Of a DNA stretch of 64,000 nucleotides, positions 24,017-34,547 are shown piece by piece. The notes beneath the pieces are model-generated. The model was given only the letters and a program-made list of their open reading frames with translations. It searched no databases and had not been told where the DNA came from. The first letter of the stretch is position 1. Every line of letters begins with the position of its first letter. This stretch comes from Histoplasma ohiense (Eukaryota > Ascomycota > Eurotiomycetes > Onygenales > Ajellomycetaceae), in contig JAEVHH010000004.1 of the NCBI GenBank assembly GCA_017607445.1, positions 6,138,001-6,202,000 on the forward strand, read 5' to 3'. The translations under genes were made by a program, and so were the position numbers.

Positions 24017-24559
24017 ATTATCTCTCTTCTTCAAAGACCTGATCTTCAGAGCTTCTTACTGCAACATGCAAAGTTTGTAACATGTGCTGCATGATTAATA
24101 TTGTATAGAGTTCACAGAATCAGACTGGATTAATTGTTGAGGTTAATTCTGAAATGTTGCTGTCTTGAGAGAATGTTTTTTCATCTCTGATGTCAATGCA
24201 GTTCAATCACAATTTAGACACAACTTCTGAACCCCTTTTCTTTGACTTTTACATCAAAAAGTCATACTCTAACAAAATCATCACCACCATCACCATCAAT
24301 GATTTTTTATTTAAAAAGAATACATCAATTTATCAAACAAAGTACACTGTATCTTTCTATGTGATTTTTATTGTGAAATTTGAAGTTTTGATTGTGTGGT
24401 TGCATTTTCCATTTTGGATTGAGTTTTGTGTTGTTGCAATCTTTTTGATCAATATTGCAATATTGATTTCAATCTCCAACATCTGTTTTTCTTTCTTGTT
24501 GCTTTTGCTTTTTCTCCTCCTTTGAATAAGGCCTTGATACTAATTAAAGTTATGATAGA
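24017..24559 (+). promoter_or_regulatory. Probable promoter of the G1 antisense gene
   Basis: This gap between the 3' LTR and the antisense gene has no supported ORF, although a hydrophobic frame runs through 24190-24525. A TATTTAAA-like box lies near 24307-24315. A long T/C tract (CTTTCTTGTTGC then TTTTTCTCCTCC) runs from about 24486 to 24522, 38 bases before the ATG. CT-rich tracts just upstream of start codons are typical of highly expressed fungal genes. G1-b and G1-d hold equivalent, more mutated sequence. The function is inferred. Confidence 0.5.
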
Positions 24560-25701
24560 ATGTCAGAACCAGCTGTTTCTGTTGCTGGTTCAGAGTCTAT
24601 GAAGAGTGATATACTGTCTGCTATCAAGAGCATTTGCTTGGGTTGTCTGGAGAGATTGCAGAACCCCTCAGTATACCCTTGCTTTGTGAACAATGAACAG
24701 ACACACTGTCACATCTGTCATATATTAAATAGAAGTTGTGCTGCTGTAAGTTTTCTTAAACTGAGGTTGTTAAGAATGCTAACAGATTATAGATGTCTGA
24801 GCACTTTCATGAAATCAGTCAATCTTTGATCAATGAATTTCACAAGATGCTGCTCTCTGACAAAGTTCTGAATGAGAGATTTGTCATGTATCAAACTGCT
24901 GTTGTGAGATTTGTACTTGATGTGCAGATCTACAAGAATGTAGATGAGGTTCTAGAATTCTATATGAACTCTGATGATCTGTTATCACAGCAGAGTGTGA
25001 CATTTGATCATAGCAGTGTTTCAGAAAGTGTGTTTTCATATTCTGCTATTACATTGATGTCATCCTCACTGAGCCAAGATCTTGGTATGTTATTTGAGTT
25101 GACTGATAATGTAGATGAAGATGAGGAAGTGAATGATTCTGTTGAAGTGTTAGAAAGAAATACAGTAGTCTATTGCTGTCATTGTATTCAATATTTGACA
25201 ACATCTCTCTGTCATCATTGTGAGTCTGCTGAGAGTCAATATAAAAAATGCAAGCACTGCTTGGTGACAAAGCACATCTGCATTTCAGTAAGTTATTATT
25301 CAAAACAAATGTTTTTATGGTATATAATATTAACTTTCTATTAGATGTCAGTGGATGCTGTTGAATTGGCTCAGATGGTTATCAATACTGCTGAGAATCT
25401 AATTGTTACTGATGTGAATGCTTTGAATATTAACATTTTGCAGAGTGCTGTGACTGCAGTGATTAGATTCTTTGCTGTGAAGATCTGAGAGATTCAACAA
25501 GACAGTTCTTCTGAGGCTCTGACTGAAACAGTGATTGATGAGATTTCAGTGGTTACATCATCAATTGCAGCTCCCAAGTCATTGTTGAAACATTGTGCTT
25601 CATCAGTTGAGAAAATCCAGAATAATAAGCAGATTTGTTTTGATGATAATTTCTTGAATAACACTGATCAAGCTGAGACAGATCTGTTTTTTAATCTCTG
25701 A
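24560..25701 (+). CDS. Antisense accessory gene of G1: Cys-cluster protein, two introns, one in-frame TGA
   Basis: The gene lies inside G1-c on the strand opposite gag-pol. Exon 1 is 24560-24745. Intron 1 is 24746-24792 (47 bp, GTAAGT...TAG with branch point GCTAAC). Exon 2 is 24793-25287. Intron 2 is 25288-25344 (57 bp, GTAAGT...TAG with ATTAAC). Exon 3 is 25345-25701. Both introns are phase 0. The spliced frame has about 345 codons with one in-frame TGA at 25486-25488. There the other copies have CAA or CAG, so the ancestor was probably Arg CGA/CGG. Residues 26-60 form C-x2-C-x11-C-x8-C-x2-C-x6-C. Residues 190-225 form C-x2-C-x8-C-x2-C-x9-C-x2-C-x6-C. Between them is an acidic, Ser-rich region. 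The spacing recalls but does not match Zn2Cys6 clusters, so zinc or nucleic-acid binding is only a guess. I do not recognise a named family. Confidence 0.72.
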
Positions 25702-25799
25702 ATGAAATAAATATATTCAGCAGTTATTGTTGTCTTCTTCATTTTCATTTACTGACTGACTTCTGATAGATTTTATTAAACTGTTTCAAGTACTTCTGA

Positions 25800-26551
25800 C
25801 TGTTCATCAAGTTTTTCTCAGATTTTCAAGAATTATCTGCATCTGTACAATCTTTTCATTTGACAAGATATTGTGTTTGACTGTGGTACTGATGCTTGTC
25901 TAATATAGCTTCAACTTTCTATTTCTCTTACACATCTATAATTATCAGTTCTGCTTGTGGGATTTGTCCATTGCGCATGTGATATGGTTTGAGAAGGGAA
26001 ATATGGAATATAGAATGAATTTCTTTATATTGCAGTGTGAGTTTCAGTTTGTATGCCTGTGTACCACAGATATCAATTATTTGAAAGAGACTCAAAAATC
26101 AATGATCTAGTTTGAGTGAGGATTGCAAGATGGATATGTTTTTTGCATGCAGCATTACTCAGTTCTCTATCTTAAAGCTTTTTGATATATGATGCTGATT
26201 GTAATACTTTTTCTCAGCTGCTTTGACAGCTTCCAGGCATTCTCAGATCTTGTTCTCTGCTTGCTTCATTCATTCCACTTGTTTCATCACTGATTTTGAC
26301 ACTTCTGTGCTTGGGGATTCCATGTCTATGCGAAGTTCAGTTGGTCAGCCGATCATTGCTTCAGATGATGTCATTTTTATTGATGTGTGGAAGGCATTGT
26401 TGTATGTTCATTGCACCAGAGGAATTCATTCTATCCAATTATCTTGCTGATAGCTGCAATATGTGTGAAGATAATGTTCAATCATCTGGTTCAATTGTTC
26501 TGTCTGGCTGTCGGTTTGTGGATGGAATGCTGTCGATAATTTTTGTTGGAC
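25800..26551 (-). pseudogene. G1-c pol, 3' part (integrase tail and chromodomain)
   Basis: The minus strand encodes the end of the integrase core and its C-terminal domain, then a chromodomain at about 25930-25770 (QTQYLVK type). The core segment NNAFHTSIKMTSSEAMIG covers about 26420-26340. G3 interrupts it at 26552, and the rest of the integrase resumes at 34548. About 100 bases (25702-25800) separate it from the end of the convergent antisense gene. Confidence 0.85.
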
Positions 26552-26697
26552 TGTGGTAATTTCGGCTTATTATTCTTCCGTAGTGTACGCCACCCTCTAT
26601 TATCAAGGATGGTGTACACTACTGCACTAGTTAATTTGTATAAGAAGAGCTGCAAAGCTTAGAAGCTTTGAACAACTCAAGCAACCTTTGAACTACA
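26552..26697 (+). repeat. G3 5' LTR (146 bp) with internal hairpin
   Basis: Three CpG sites remain here (TTTCGG, TTCCGT, TACGCC), while its 3' partner keeps none. Arms GTAGTGTACGCC (26580-26591) and GGTGTACACTAC (26611-26622) form an inverted repeat around a 19-base loop. Confidence 0.95.
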
Positions 26698-26922
26698 TCT
26701 GATAGCATGTCTAAACCAAAGGAAGCATACACTTCTGAGGGTGTGATAATTCCATCTACAACATGAGTTGTAGTTATCATGCCAGTGTGATCATCTCTAC
26801 ACTCTAGAGCTTGATTATATGAATGAGTGGTGAAGTCAGAATACTTCTGATTGCAAAATTGATAGCAGACAACTCACTGTCATATGTGAGGCAAGCTGAG
26901 GATGTAGAAAGATGGTGTAGAG

Positions 26923-28450
26923 ATGGACAACAGTTCAAAGAATCACTCTACTCACAAGCTTAAGAAGGAGTCAGTCAGTTGTATGATCAAGAAGATATCA
27001 ACAAGAAATCAACTACAAATGATATTCTTAAGACATAGAAAAAAGTGTATGACTGATGATAATCATCATGAACATCTTCAACCAACACCCATCCCTTGTA
27101 CCCAAACTGAATGAAATGCAACTGATTTTCAAAGATCTATAAGAAGCAGTATGCAGAGCAGCAGCTCTCACATCTGAGAACAACAAACTTCTCATCTGCA
27201 ACACCTTGTTGAAGAAGATATTGACAATGTGTAATCTTTACCAAACAGAACTTGAGATGCAGAAGGAATATCAGCATGCAGAAATCACTCAGCAATGAAC
27301 AGTGAATGCTGTAGACTTTGCAGATAGTCTTGCAAATGTCAGAAACAAATGAGACACTCAGATGACTGATCTGTGCTGAGAGCTGAAGTTCATACATCTC
27401 AAGACTGAATGTCCAGCAACACTTGAGATCCCATTGTGTAGCTTAATCAACTCTCTGAACATCAACACTCCATCTAATAACTCTGACCCAGCATACACAG
27501 CATGAACAGTGTTCTCTGAGAATATGCCAATCATCATGAAATATATCAAGCCAGACAACCTACCTAACCCACCACACTTTGATGATGAGTGTAAGAACAA
27601 CACCACTCTCAACTGATTGAATCAGATGTGTTCACACTATCACATGAAGCATGAGCTCACAGAACAGCAACTCACTGAATTACAGCAGATTTTGCACACA
27701 GCATCTATTCTCAAGAGAAAAGCTAGATCTCTTTGAATGACAGCTGAGAAGTTGAATGTGAAAGTGTCTGACAAGTATGAATTATCACAGAAGTGAAATG
27801 ATTTTGCAAGATGAATTCTGCATAACTTTGAGAAACTAGATATCAAAGACAAATGTTACAAACACTTTGTAGAATGCAAGTAAGAAGGAGATCTTGCATT
27901 GTACTACATTCATTTCAGCTTATGTTATCTTGCAATGAATCAAGAGCTTCTGACATTTTTCTGTCTATAAATCTTTGTACACAGCTTAGACACTGATCTA
28001 TACACTGAGTGGAAGTGTCTTAACCCACAGCCACAGACAGTGGAGGAAACATACAAAACACTACTCTCAAGAGAATAAGTGAGCAAGCTGTGAAAGCAAG
28101 TGATGGAGATGCAGATGAATGCAAGAAGATCCACATCTACACTCATCACTTCATCATCAAAACATCTGAATGCAATGAATATCAATCTCAATGCTATCAC
28201 AAGAGCCTCAAACCTTTCCAAGAAGAATTCATCAGAGTGAGTAGTCTGATGTCACAAACACAGAGTGTGCTTTCACTGCAGCTGACAGAATCATAATGCA
28301 AGAGATTGCTGTAATCACTCTCAAGAGAAGAAGTCAAAAAACTAGAGAGATCAGCAGAATCAGAGACACTCACTGATTGACTACTAAAAATCTCTGAAAT
28401 AGATGAGTTGTCTGCATTAGATGATTCTCTGAATTCTACAAGAGCTAAAC
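26923..28450 (+). pseudogene. G3 gag (decayed) with CCHC knuckle
   Basis: A Met at 26923 (MDNSSKNHSTHK) follows a leader of about 225 bases without a gene. The capsid-type frame then runs through about 27100-28250 in another register, for example MKYIKPDNLPNPPHFDDE near 27540-27590 and HMKHELTEQQLTEL. This implies a frameshift or a later true start. A CCHC knuckle at 28268-28309 reads C-F-H-C, then His, then ARDC, with one TGA inside at a likely Arg. TGA stops are scattered throughout. Confidence 0.75.
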
Positions 28451-31400
28451 AGAAGAGAGATGAAGAGATGAGTGCAGAAGAGAAAGTGAATGAACATCTG
28501 AACACTGTAGAATTGAATACACTGATGTATAGAGAATATCTGAGATGGAAAAGAGAAGTGGCAGCAAAGGTGTTATTGAACACAGATGCTTTGATGAAGT
28601 ACATTGATGATCATATGCTAAAACAATTATCTGATGTATGATGAATGGAGGAATCTAAATAAGTAAAGCTTCTGAACAATTGTTATCTTATCTCATCTGC
28701 AAGGGTAAAGATGCTCTTGCACTTTGAGAGATGATCTTGCTGCATCTGAGTGTGTGTGCTTCTGAACATAGAATACAACCTGATCTTGAGGCTTGATTGA
28801 TTTCAGAAGTATGATCTCTGAATCCATTGGTGTACATATCATATACAGTTGACAGATTGTAAGAATCAAATTCATATGATCTTACCCATGAATATGAGAT
28901 GCAGATTCCATGTGTCAGAGATGGAAGGCTTGAATCTCATCATTCAACATCAAGCAAAGTGAGTGCTGTGTAAATCTTCAACTCAGAGCATTCTATACAT
29001 CATAAGAGAATCTGAGACAAAAGAATCACTGCTCATGAAAGATTTGAAAAATGAAACATGTATGAAGACACTGTTTGAAAAGTATAAGAAGATCTTCTGA
29101 ATGAACCTTCTGTCTTCTCTGCCACTCAAAAGAGAATTCATCCACAAGATTGATATGAAGGATGTGAAGTCAATAAATTGCAATGTGTACCCTCTATCAC
29201 AAATGCATCTTGAGGAATTACAGCAGCAGATAGAGGAGTTGTTGAAGAGAGGTCTCATATAACCATTCTTCAGCATGTGGGGCTTCCCAGTTCTATTTGC
29301 TAAGAAGTCAAATGAAGAATGGTGTATGTGCATCAATTATCAGACACTCAATAAACTCACTGTAAAGAATGGATATCTGCTACTGTGAATTCAACAACAA
29401 CTAGATATGGTAGGAAATGTCTGATACTTGACAAAGATTGACCTACTTGCAGAATACTGACAGATTCACATAGATGAACTATCAGTGCTCAAAACAGTGT
29501 TTAACACACAATGAGAAAAGTTTGAATTTCTTGTGATGTCTATAGAGCTTACAAACACCCCTGCAATTTTTCAGACAATAATGAATACAATTCTTGCAAA
29601 ACAGAACAGCTGATCATGTCTTGTATACTTTGATGATATCTTAATCTTTTCAAACTTGTACAAAGAGCATCTACAACATGTGGATCAGATGCTCACAACT
29701 CTGGCAGAGCACAAGCTCTACATCAAATCATCAAAATATGTGTTTGATACAAAGGAGTTGGAGTTTGTGGGACATCTCATGAAAGAGGGCTGCATACACC
29801 CAATCCCCAAAAAACTAGAAGTTATCGCGAAATGGCCAAGGTCTAGAAACATACACCATGTACACCAATTTTTAGAACTGACATTCTATTACAGAAGATT
29901 TGTAAAGGATTTCATATGAATTGCTGCTCTGTTGTCAGATCTTCTTAAAGAGACAGATGCTGAGCTTTGCAAAAAGAAATTTTGTTTGATCATCTGAAAC
30001 ATCTTCTATGAAGAGACCTTTCTTGAGCTTAGGGAATGTATGACAACATCTCCAGTGCTTGTTCAACCGGATCATACAAAGCTCTTCACAATTGAAACTG
30101 ACACATCAGAATGAGTCATTGGGTGCTCCCTCTTGCAAATGAGGGAGAATGATAAATTACACTCAGTAGTGTATGATGGCTGAAAGCTGTCAGGTGCAGA
30201 GCTTAACTATCCTGTGCATGAGAAGGAACTTCTAGCAATCAAACACACACTAGATCTGTGGGATTGATATATTGACAACAGGCATACAACAACAGTGATC
30301 ACTGACCATGAAAGCCTCATTTATTTGCAAACAACAATCAAACCCTTCAAGCAGCTAGCATGATGGATATCAGAGTTTCAGATGTATGACCTTCAAATCA
30401 AATACAGAAAGAGAATGAATGCTATTGTATCAGATGTCATAAGTTGTAGACCTGACTTCATGGAAGAAGGTTCAGTGAACACAGCACAGAGAGAATTCAC
30501 ACTAACAGCACTGAGAGATTGTAATGAGACAGAGTGATTGAAAGCCATGATCATCTGCTTGAAGAATGGGAGTGTATCAGTCAATAAATGTCTGATGAAG
30601 ATAATAGAAGAGATGCTTCCAAAATTCAAGCTTGCAAAGTTAGAGGAGGATGTTGTGCTTTACTGTGATCTCAGTTACACAGAGACACTGTATCTTGAGC
30701 CTCAGTTTCAACAGAATCTGATAAATCATATGCACAAGAAGTTCAGCCACTTAGAGAGTTCAGAACTTATGAATATTCTGAAAGATTGAGCATACTGATC
30801 AAGCATGAAAGAAGATATTCAGACATACACACAGAAGTGCCTGAACTGCCAAGTCTCAAAGAGTGCAAGACAAGAATTGAAGTGTGAGAGAGCACAACAT
30901 CAGATAGAAGATATGATTAAATCATTTGAATGTTGAGGAATAGATCTCATAGAGGTATTGTCACAAACATCAAATGAGAACCACTGAATAATAACAGCAA
31001 TTGATTACACCACAGAGTGGCCAATCATGCAAGTGGTGTCAGAGACAATGAAGAAGATCATTGCTAAATTCCTACACAATGATATCTACATCAATTATGG
31101 TATGCCTCATGAGATATTGACAGATAACAGTGCAAACCTTGTAGAAGGAGCTGTGAGACACTTTGTCAAACAGTTGCAGATGAAGCATCACACAACAACA
31201 CTCTATCACTCTTGTACAAATGAAAAAGTTGAATGCTTAAATGAAATACTAGACAGCATGCTGACAAAATATCTAGTGGAAAAGCTCATGAGGTTATGGA
31301 ATGAATATCTGAGACAGGCATTATTTGCAATGTGAGTTTGTCAGCATGCAGTCTCAAAGTGCTCACTGTTCTACCTGCTCTATGAGGTGCATCCGCGTAT

Positions 31401-31960
31401 CCCGGGGGATACACAGGAGCAGATAGAGGAGGAGGTAGTGATTGTGAATGTGGAATCAAGAATGAGAGAAGTTAGCCACACTCAAGCAAAAGCAAATGAA
31501 TTACTGCTCAACCACATCATACAATCAAAAAGAATATGAGACTCACTAGTGAAAGAAACAAGCCTCACTGTGAGCACTTGAATTCTCATATGAAATGAAG
31601 AATCTGAGAAGTTCCAACCAAGATGATTTGAGCTGTACAAAATCCTCAAATCACACCCTCTTGGAATGTACACTTTGGAAGAATCAGAGGGACAGATTTT
31701 ACACAATCTTATAAATGACTCTCATCTTGTAGAGGTGAAGATGAAGAATCTCAATGAGCTGTGGTCATCTGCAGCACTATCATCAGCATTGAAGAAAAGA
31801 GAGCTTACAATAAAAAAGCTCAGAGAAGTTAGAGAAATCATTGATATTTACAAATCAGATGATATCACTTACTCAGACCTCTCAACAATAATCAAAAAAG
31901 AATGGGAGGAAATGGAAAAGATGGGCATACAGCACACTCTGATAAGTGATGAGATTGTTG
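28451..31960 (+). pseudogene. G3 pol: protease-RT-RNase H-integrase (decayed)
   Basis: A probable protease active site LLNTDALMKYID lies at about 28573-28608 (usual DTGAS, altered by G-to-A changes). RT follows at about 29090-29930, with PVLFAKKS, VYFDDILIFS near 29620-29655 (intact FDD) and FVGHLM. RNase H at about 30000-30470 includes FTIETDTSE and AELNYPVHEKELLAI. The integrase zinc domain ends CLNC near 30840. Its core carries AIDYTTEW, ILTDNSANL and a glutamate in NEKVECLNE. Its C-terminal domain runs to about 31920, with SHPLGMYTLEES. CpG clusters persist at 29824-29829 and 31391-31404. Confidence 0.87.
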
Positions 31961-34401
31961 CTGACTGTACAATATTGCAATGTAGACAGCAGATGCAACA
32001 CAGTCAGAGATGAACTAGAGATGGCTGATCAGCACATGAATCAGATTGTAAGAAACAAAGAAATTCAGAAGAGGATTCAACTGTCTACACTAACTCAATC
32101 ACAGAGATCTCAGAAAATGAACTATCAGAAATGTCAGTGAATGTGTTGGATCAAGCTATATTGACATCTGAGAATACTCAGAGATTGGATGAGGTTAGTT
32201 TCAATGAGTCATTTGCTGTAGTTGTCTGAGCTTGTGAAGGGGGACAGTATAATACACAGAGGCAGAAGACTCTCATTGGAAAACATGAGATCTACTGCAT
32301 CTAGTTGTCAAGTGTAGAATCAGTAAAAGGTTGTGTAAGATTAACAACTAGAAAAGGAAGGAAAAAGAGGAAATCAGAAAAAATATCTATTCACATACAG
32401 CTTTAATGACCACCACAAGAGCTTCATTCAATTTCTAAAAATACATGAATGAAACAAAAAGAAAGACACACATCAATGAAAACACTCAAATCAGCAACTC
32501 TCAGAAACTATCTGTATACAACAATAGAGAAACTAAAATTCAGCCTGTGCCAAGGACTTCAGGATCTCAAGATGTGTGTGCAGAAGTGCAGTACAAGCTT
32601 CCATCTTGCACAAAGCCTGACACATCAATTCAATATCTTCAATGAAGAGATTCACAGAAAGCCCAACAAAACAATGGACACATATACACAGAGAAAAACC
32701 AGTCAGAAGAGAGGAGAATGAGAAGAGAGCAGATAAAGCAGTTGAGCAGATACTCAAATTTCTACAGAGACAGATGACAGACACTTACTCAACAGAAGTT
32801 GAAGAAAGGAAAGAAAAAGAAGGAGTGGAATTGAGAGTGAAGAAGAGTAGACAAGTCACAAAAGAATCTGAGAGAGAAGCAGAGATAGATGTATGTGGAA
32901 TGATGTCAGAAATAACTGTAGAACATTAACAGTCATCACAATGAGAAGAAAGAAGTGTATACTTACTGAAGAAACAGAAACTCCTCTTGAAGCTTCAAAG
33001 ACAGTTGCAACAGAGGCAGAGACAGCTGGCAGAACAATCACATGCAGAAGACAGAACACAAAATTGAAATGATTCTTTGCCCCTCACACAATCAGCACAG
33101 AGAACAGATGTATACTCATCACAGATATAAAAAAGCATCATATTGCTGTTCAGACTACTCTGTACACATATCTCCTTTCTACAAATAACTAATTTGGAAG
33201 TCATTCATCAACAAAGGGGATGAAGACACTCATCCGACAGACTGGAAGCATACAAAGACAGAGGGACAATGCAAAAATTGACATAAGCAAACATAACACA
33301 GAGATCCTCATCTGTTATAATCTCAACAATGCAGAGACTCTGTACAATTTCACCTACAAAAGTTAGAATGAAAGTCATAGAGAAAGGACAAGAAGGGGTA
33401 TAACATACACTCAGCACAATCAGTACAAACAACAGCAGAATTCAGAGAATGTGTAAGATTGCTAAAGATTTCATACTTGCTTCAAGCAAGGGGTGCAACA
33501 GATGAATAGCTAGTGAAATGAATTGTGTTGTACAATGCCTGTGTATGAAAGTGAGTTTTTGCAGAGGCAGTGGGAGGAGGAGGGGGGCAGAGAGGATAGA
33601 GTGAGGAGCCACAGAAGATGCACAGAGCTTCTCAAAGAGTGAGTGAAAGGGAGGAATCAGTGTAGAAAGAAGAGGGAGGAGTAGAAGAGGCAGAAGCATG
33701 AACAAGAGCAGAGAAGACAGCAGCAGAGAACAACACAGAGACATTCATCATTTCATCATCTTTATGAATGCTGCCACCATCACTCACATTCTTGCCAACC
33801 GCCTCACTTGCATCTTCATTGTCAGAAAAGGTAGCCACATTGTCATCATTGTGTGCTACCCCCACAACATCATCAAGGGTGATCTCCTCAACAGAAGTGA
33901 GATCACATGCAGAAGAGGCATTGAAAGAGAAGATGAGACAATCATGAACAAAATGAGCACTCTGACAATGAGAGATAGAAGCTAACAACAGTTAGCAATC
34001 ACAAAAGCCATCAATTCACAGTCAGATTAGCTTTCAACAAGGTTTGATCAATAAGAACTTATCAATAGATTGCATGACACAATCAGAATGATGGGAGACA
34101 CAGCAATCAGATGCCATATCACAGAATAAGAGAGCTAGACATTCAATAAAAGAGGATAGATGTGTAGAACAATTGAAGCAGAGTAAGAGAGGTTGAGTGA
34201 AGAGAGTACAAGAGAGTGAATGAAAGAGAATAGTTGTGAACATGATGTTGTTAGTGATGGACTGATGTTGTTGTGATAGAGACTTTTGTGCATGTGAAGT
34301 GAGCATCTTATCTATTGCAGAATAGCACATTGCAAAAGCAGGTGCACACAGCATAACACTATTTCTATCATGAGAGTGTAGATGGATTTGGTAGAGGAGG
34401 A
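31961..34401. other. G3 3' region: 2.4 kb, no recognised gene
   Basis: Downstream of integrase the pol frame continues degenerately to about 32300. Beyond that, stretches with few stops exist on both strands. They include a charged Lys/Glu-rich frame on plus at 32642-32929 and an Asp/Ser-rich frame on minus at 33632-33988. None matches a family I know, and they overlap each other, so I do not call a gene. A purine-rich block runs from about 33560 to 33720. The purine tract GTAGAGGAGGA at 34391-34401 precedes the 3' LTR and is the likely plus-strand primer. Confidence 0.6.
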
Positions 34402-34547
34402 TGTGGTAATTTTGACTTATTATTCTTCCATAGCATACACCACTCTCTATTATCAAGGATGGTGTATGCTACCACACTAGTTAATTTGTATAAGAAGAGC
34501 TGCAAAGCTTAGAAGCTTTGAACAGCTCAAGCAACCTTTGAACTACA
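34402..34547 (+). repeat. G3 3' LTR (146 bp)
   Basis: It differs from the 5' LTR almost only by transitions. At several former CpGs one LTR now reads TG and the other CA, showing independent hits on opposite strands. No CpG remains. Confidence 0.95.

Larger units (their letters stand above)
26552..34547 (+). mobile_element. G3: gypsy element nested in the G1-c integrase gene
   Basis: It has 146-bp LTRs at each end, TGTGGTAA...GAACTACA. The flanks are GGAC (26548-26551) and GAAT (34548-34551). G1-a and G1-b imply an ancestral GAAC here, so a 4-bp target duplication with later transitions is likely. Internally it holds gag, protease, RT, RNase H and integrase on the plus strand, then 2.4 kb of unassigned sequence. 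I see no chromodomain. It is the innermost and therefore youngest layer of the left nest. Confidence 0.92.

Noticed and set aside
24190..24525. A 111-residue hydrophobic frame upstream of the antisense gene
   Set aside because: It overlaps the T-rich promoter-like tract, is not open in G1-b or G1-d, and its hydrophobicity follows from T-rich codons.
34034..34456. A 140-residue minus-strand frame at the G3 3' end
   Set aside because: It begins inside the LTR and has no recognisable motif; the Cys/His/Ser composition looks random. It is kept only as part of the unexplained G3 3' region.
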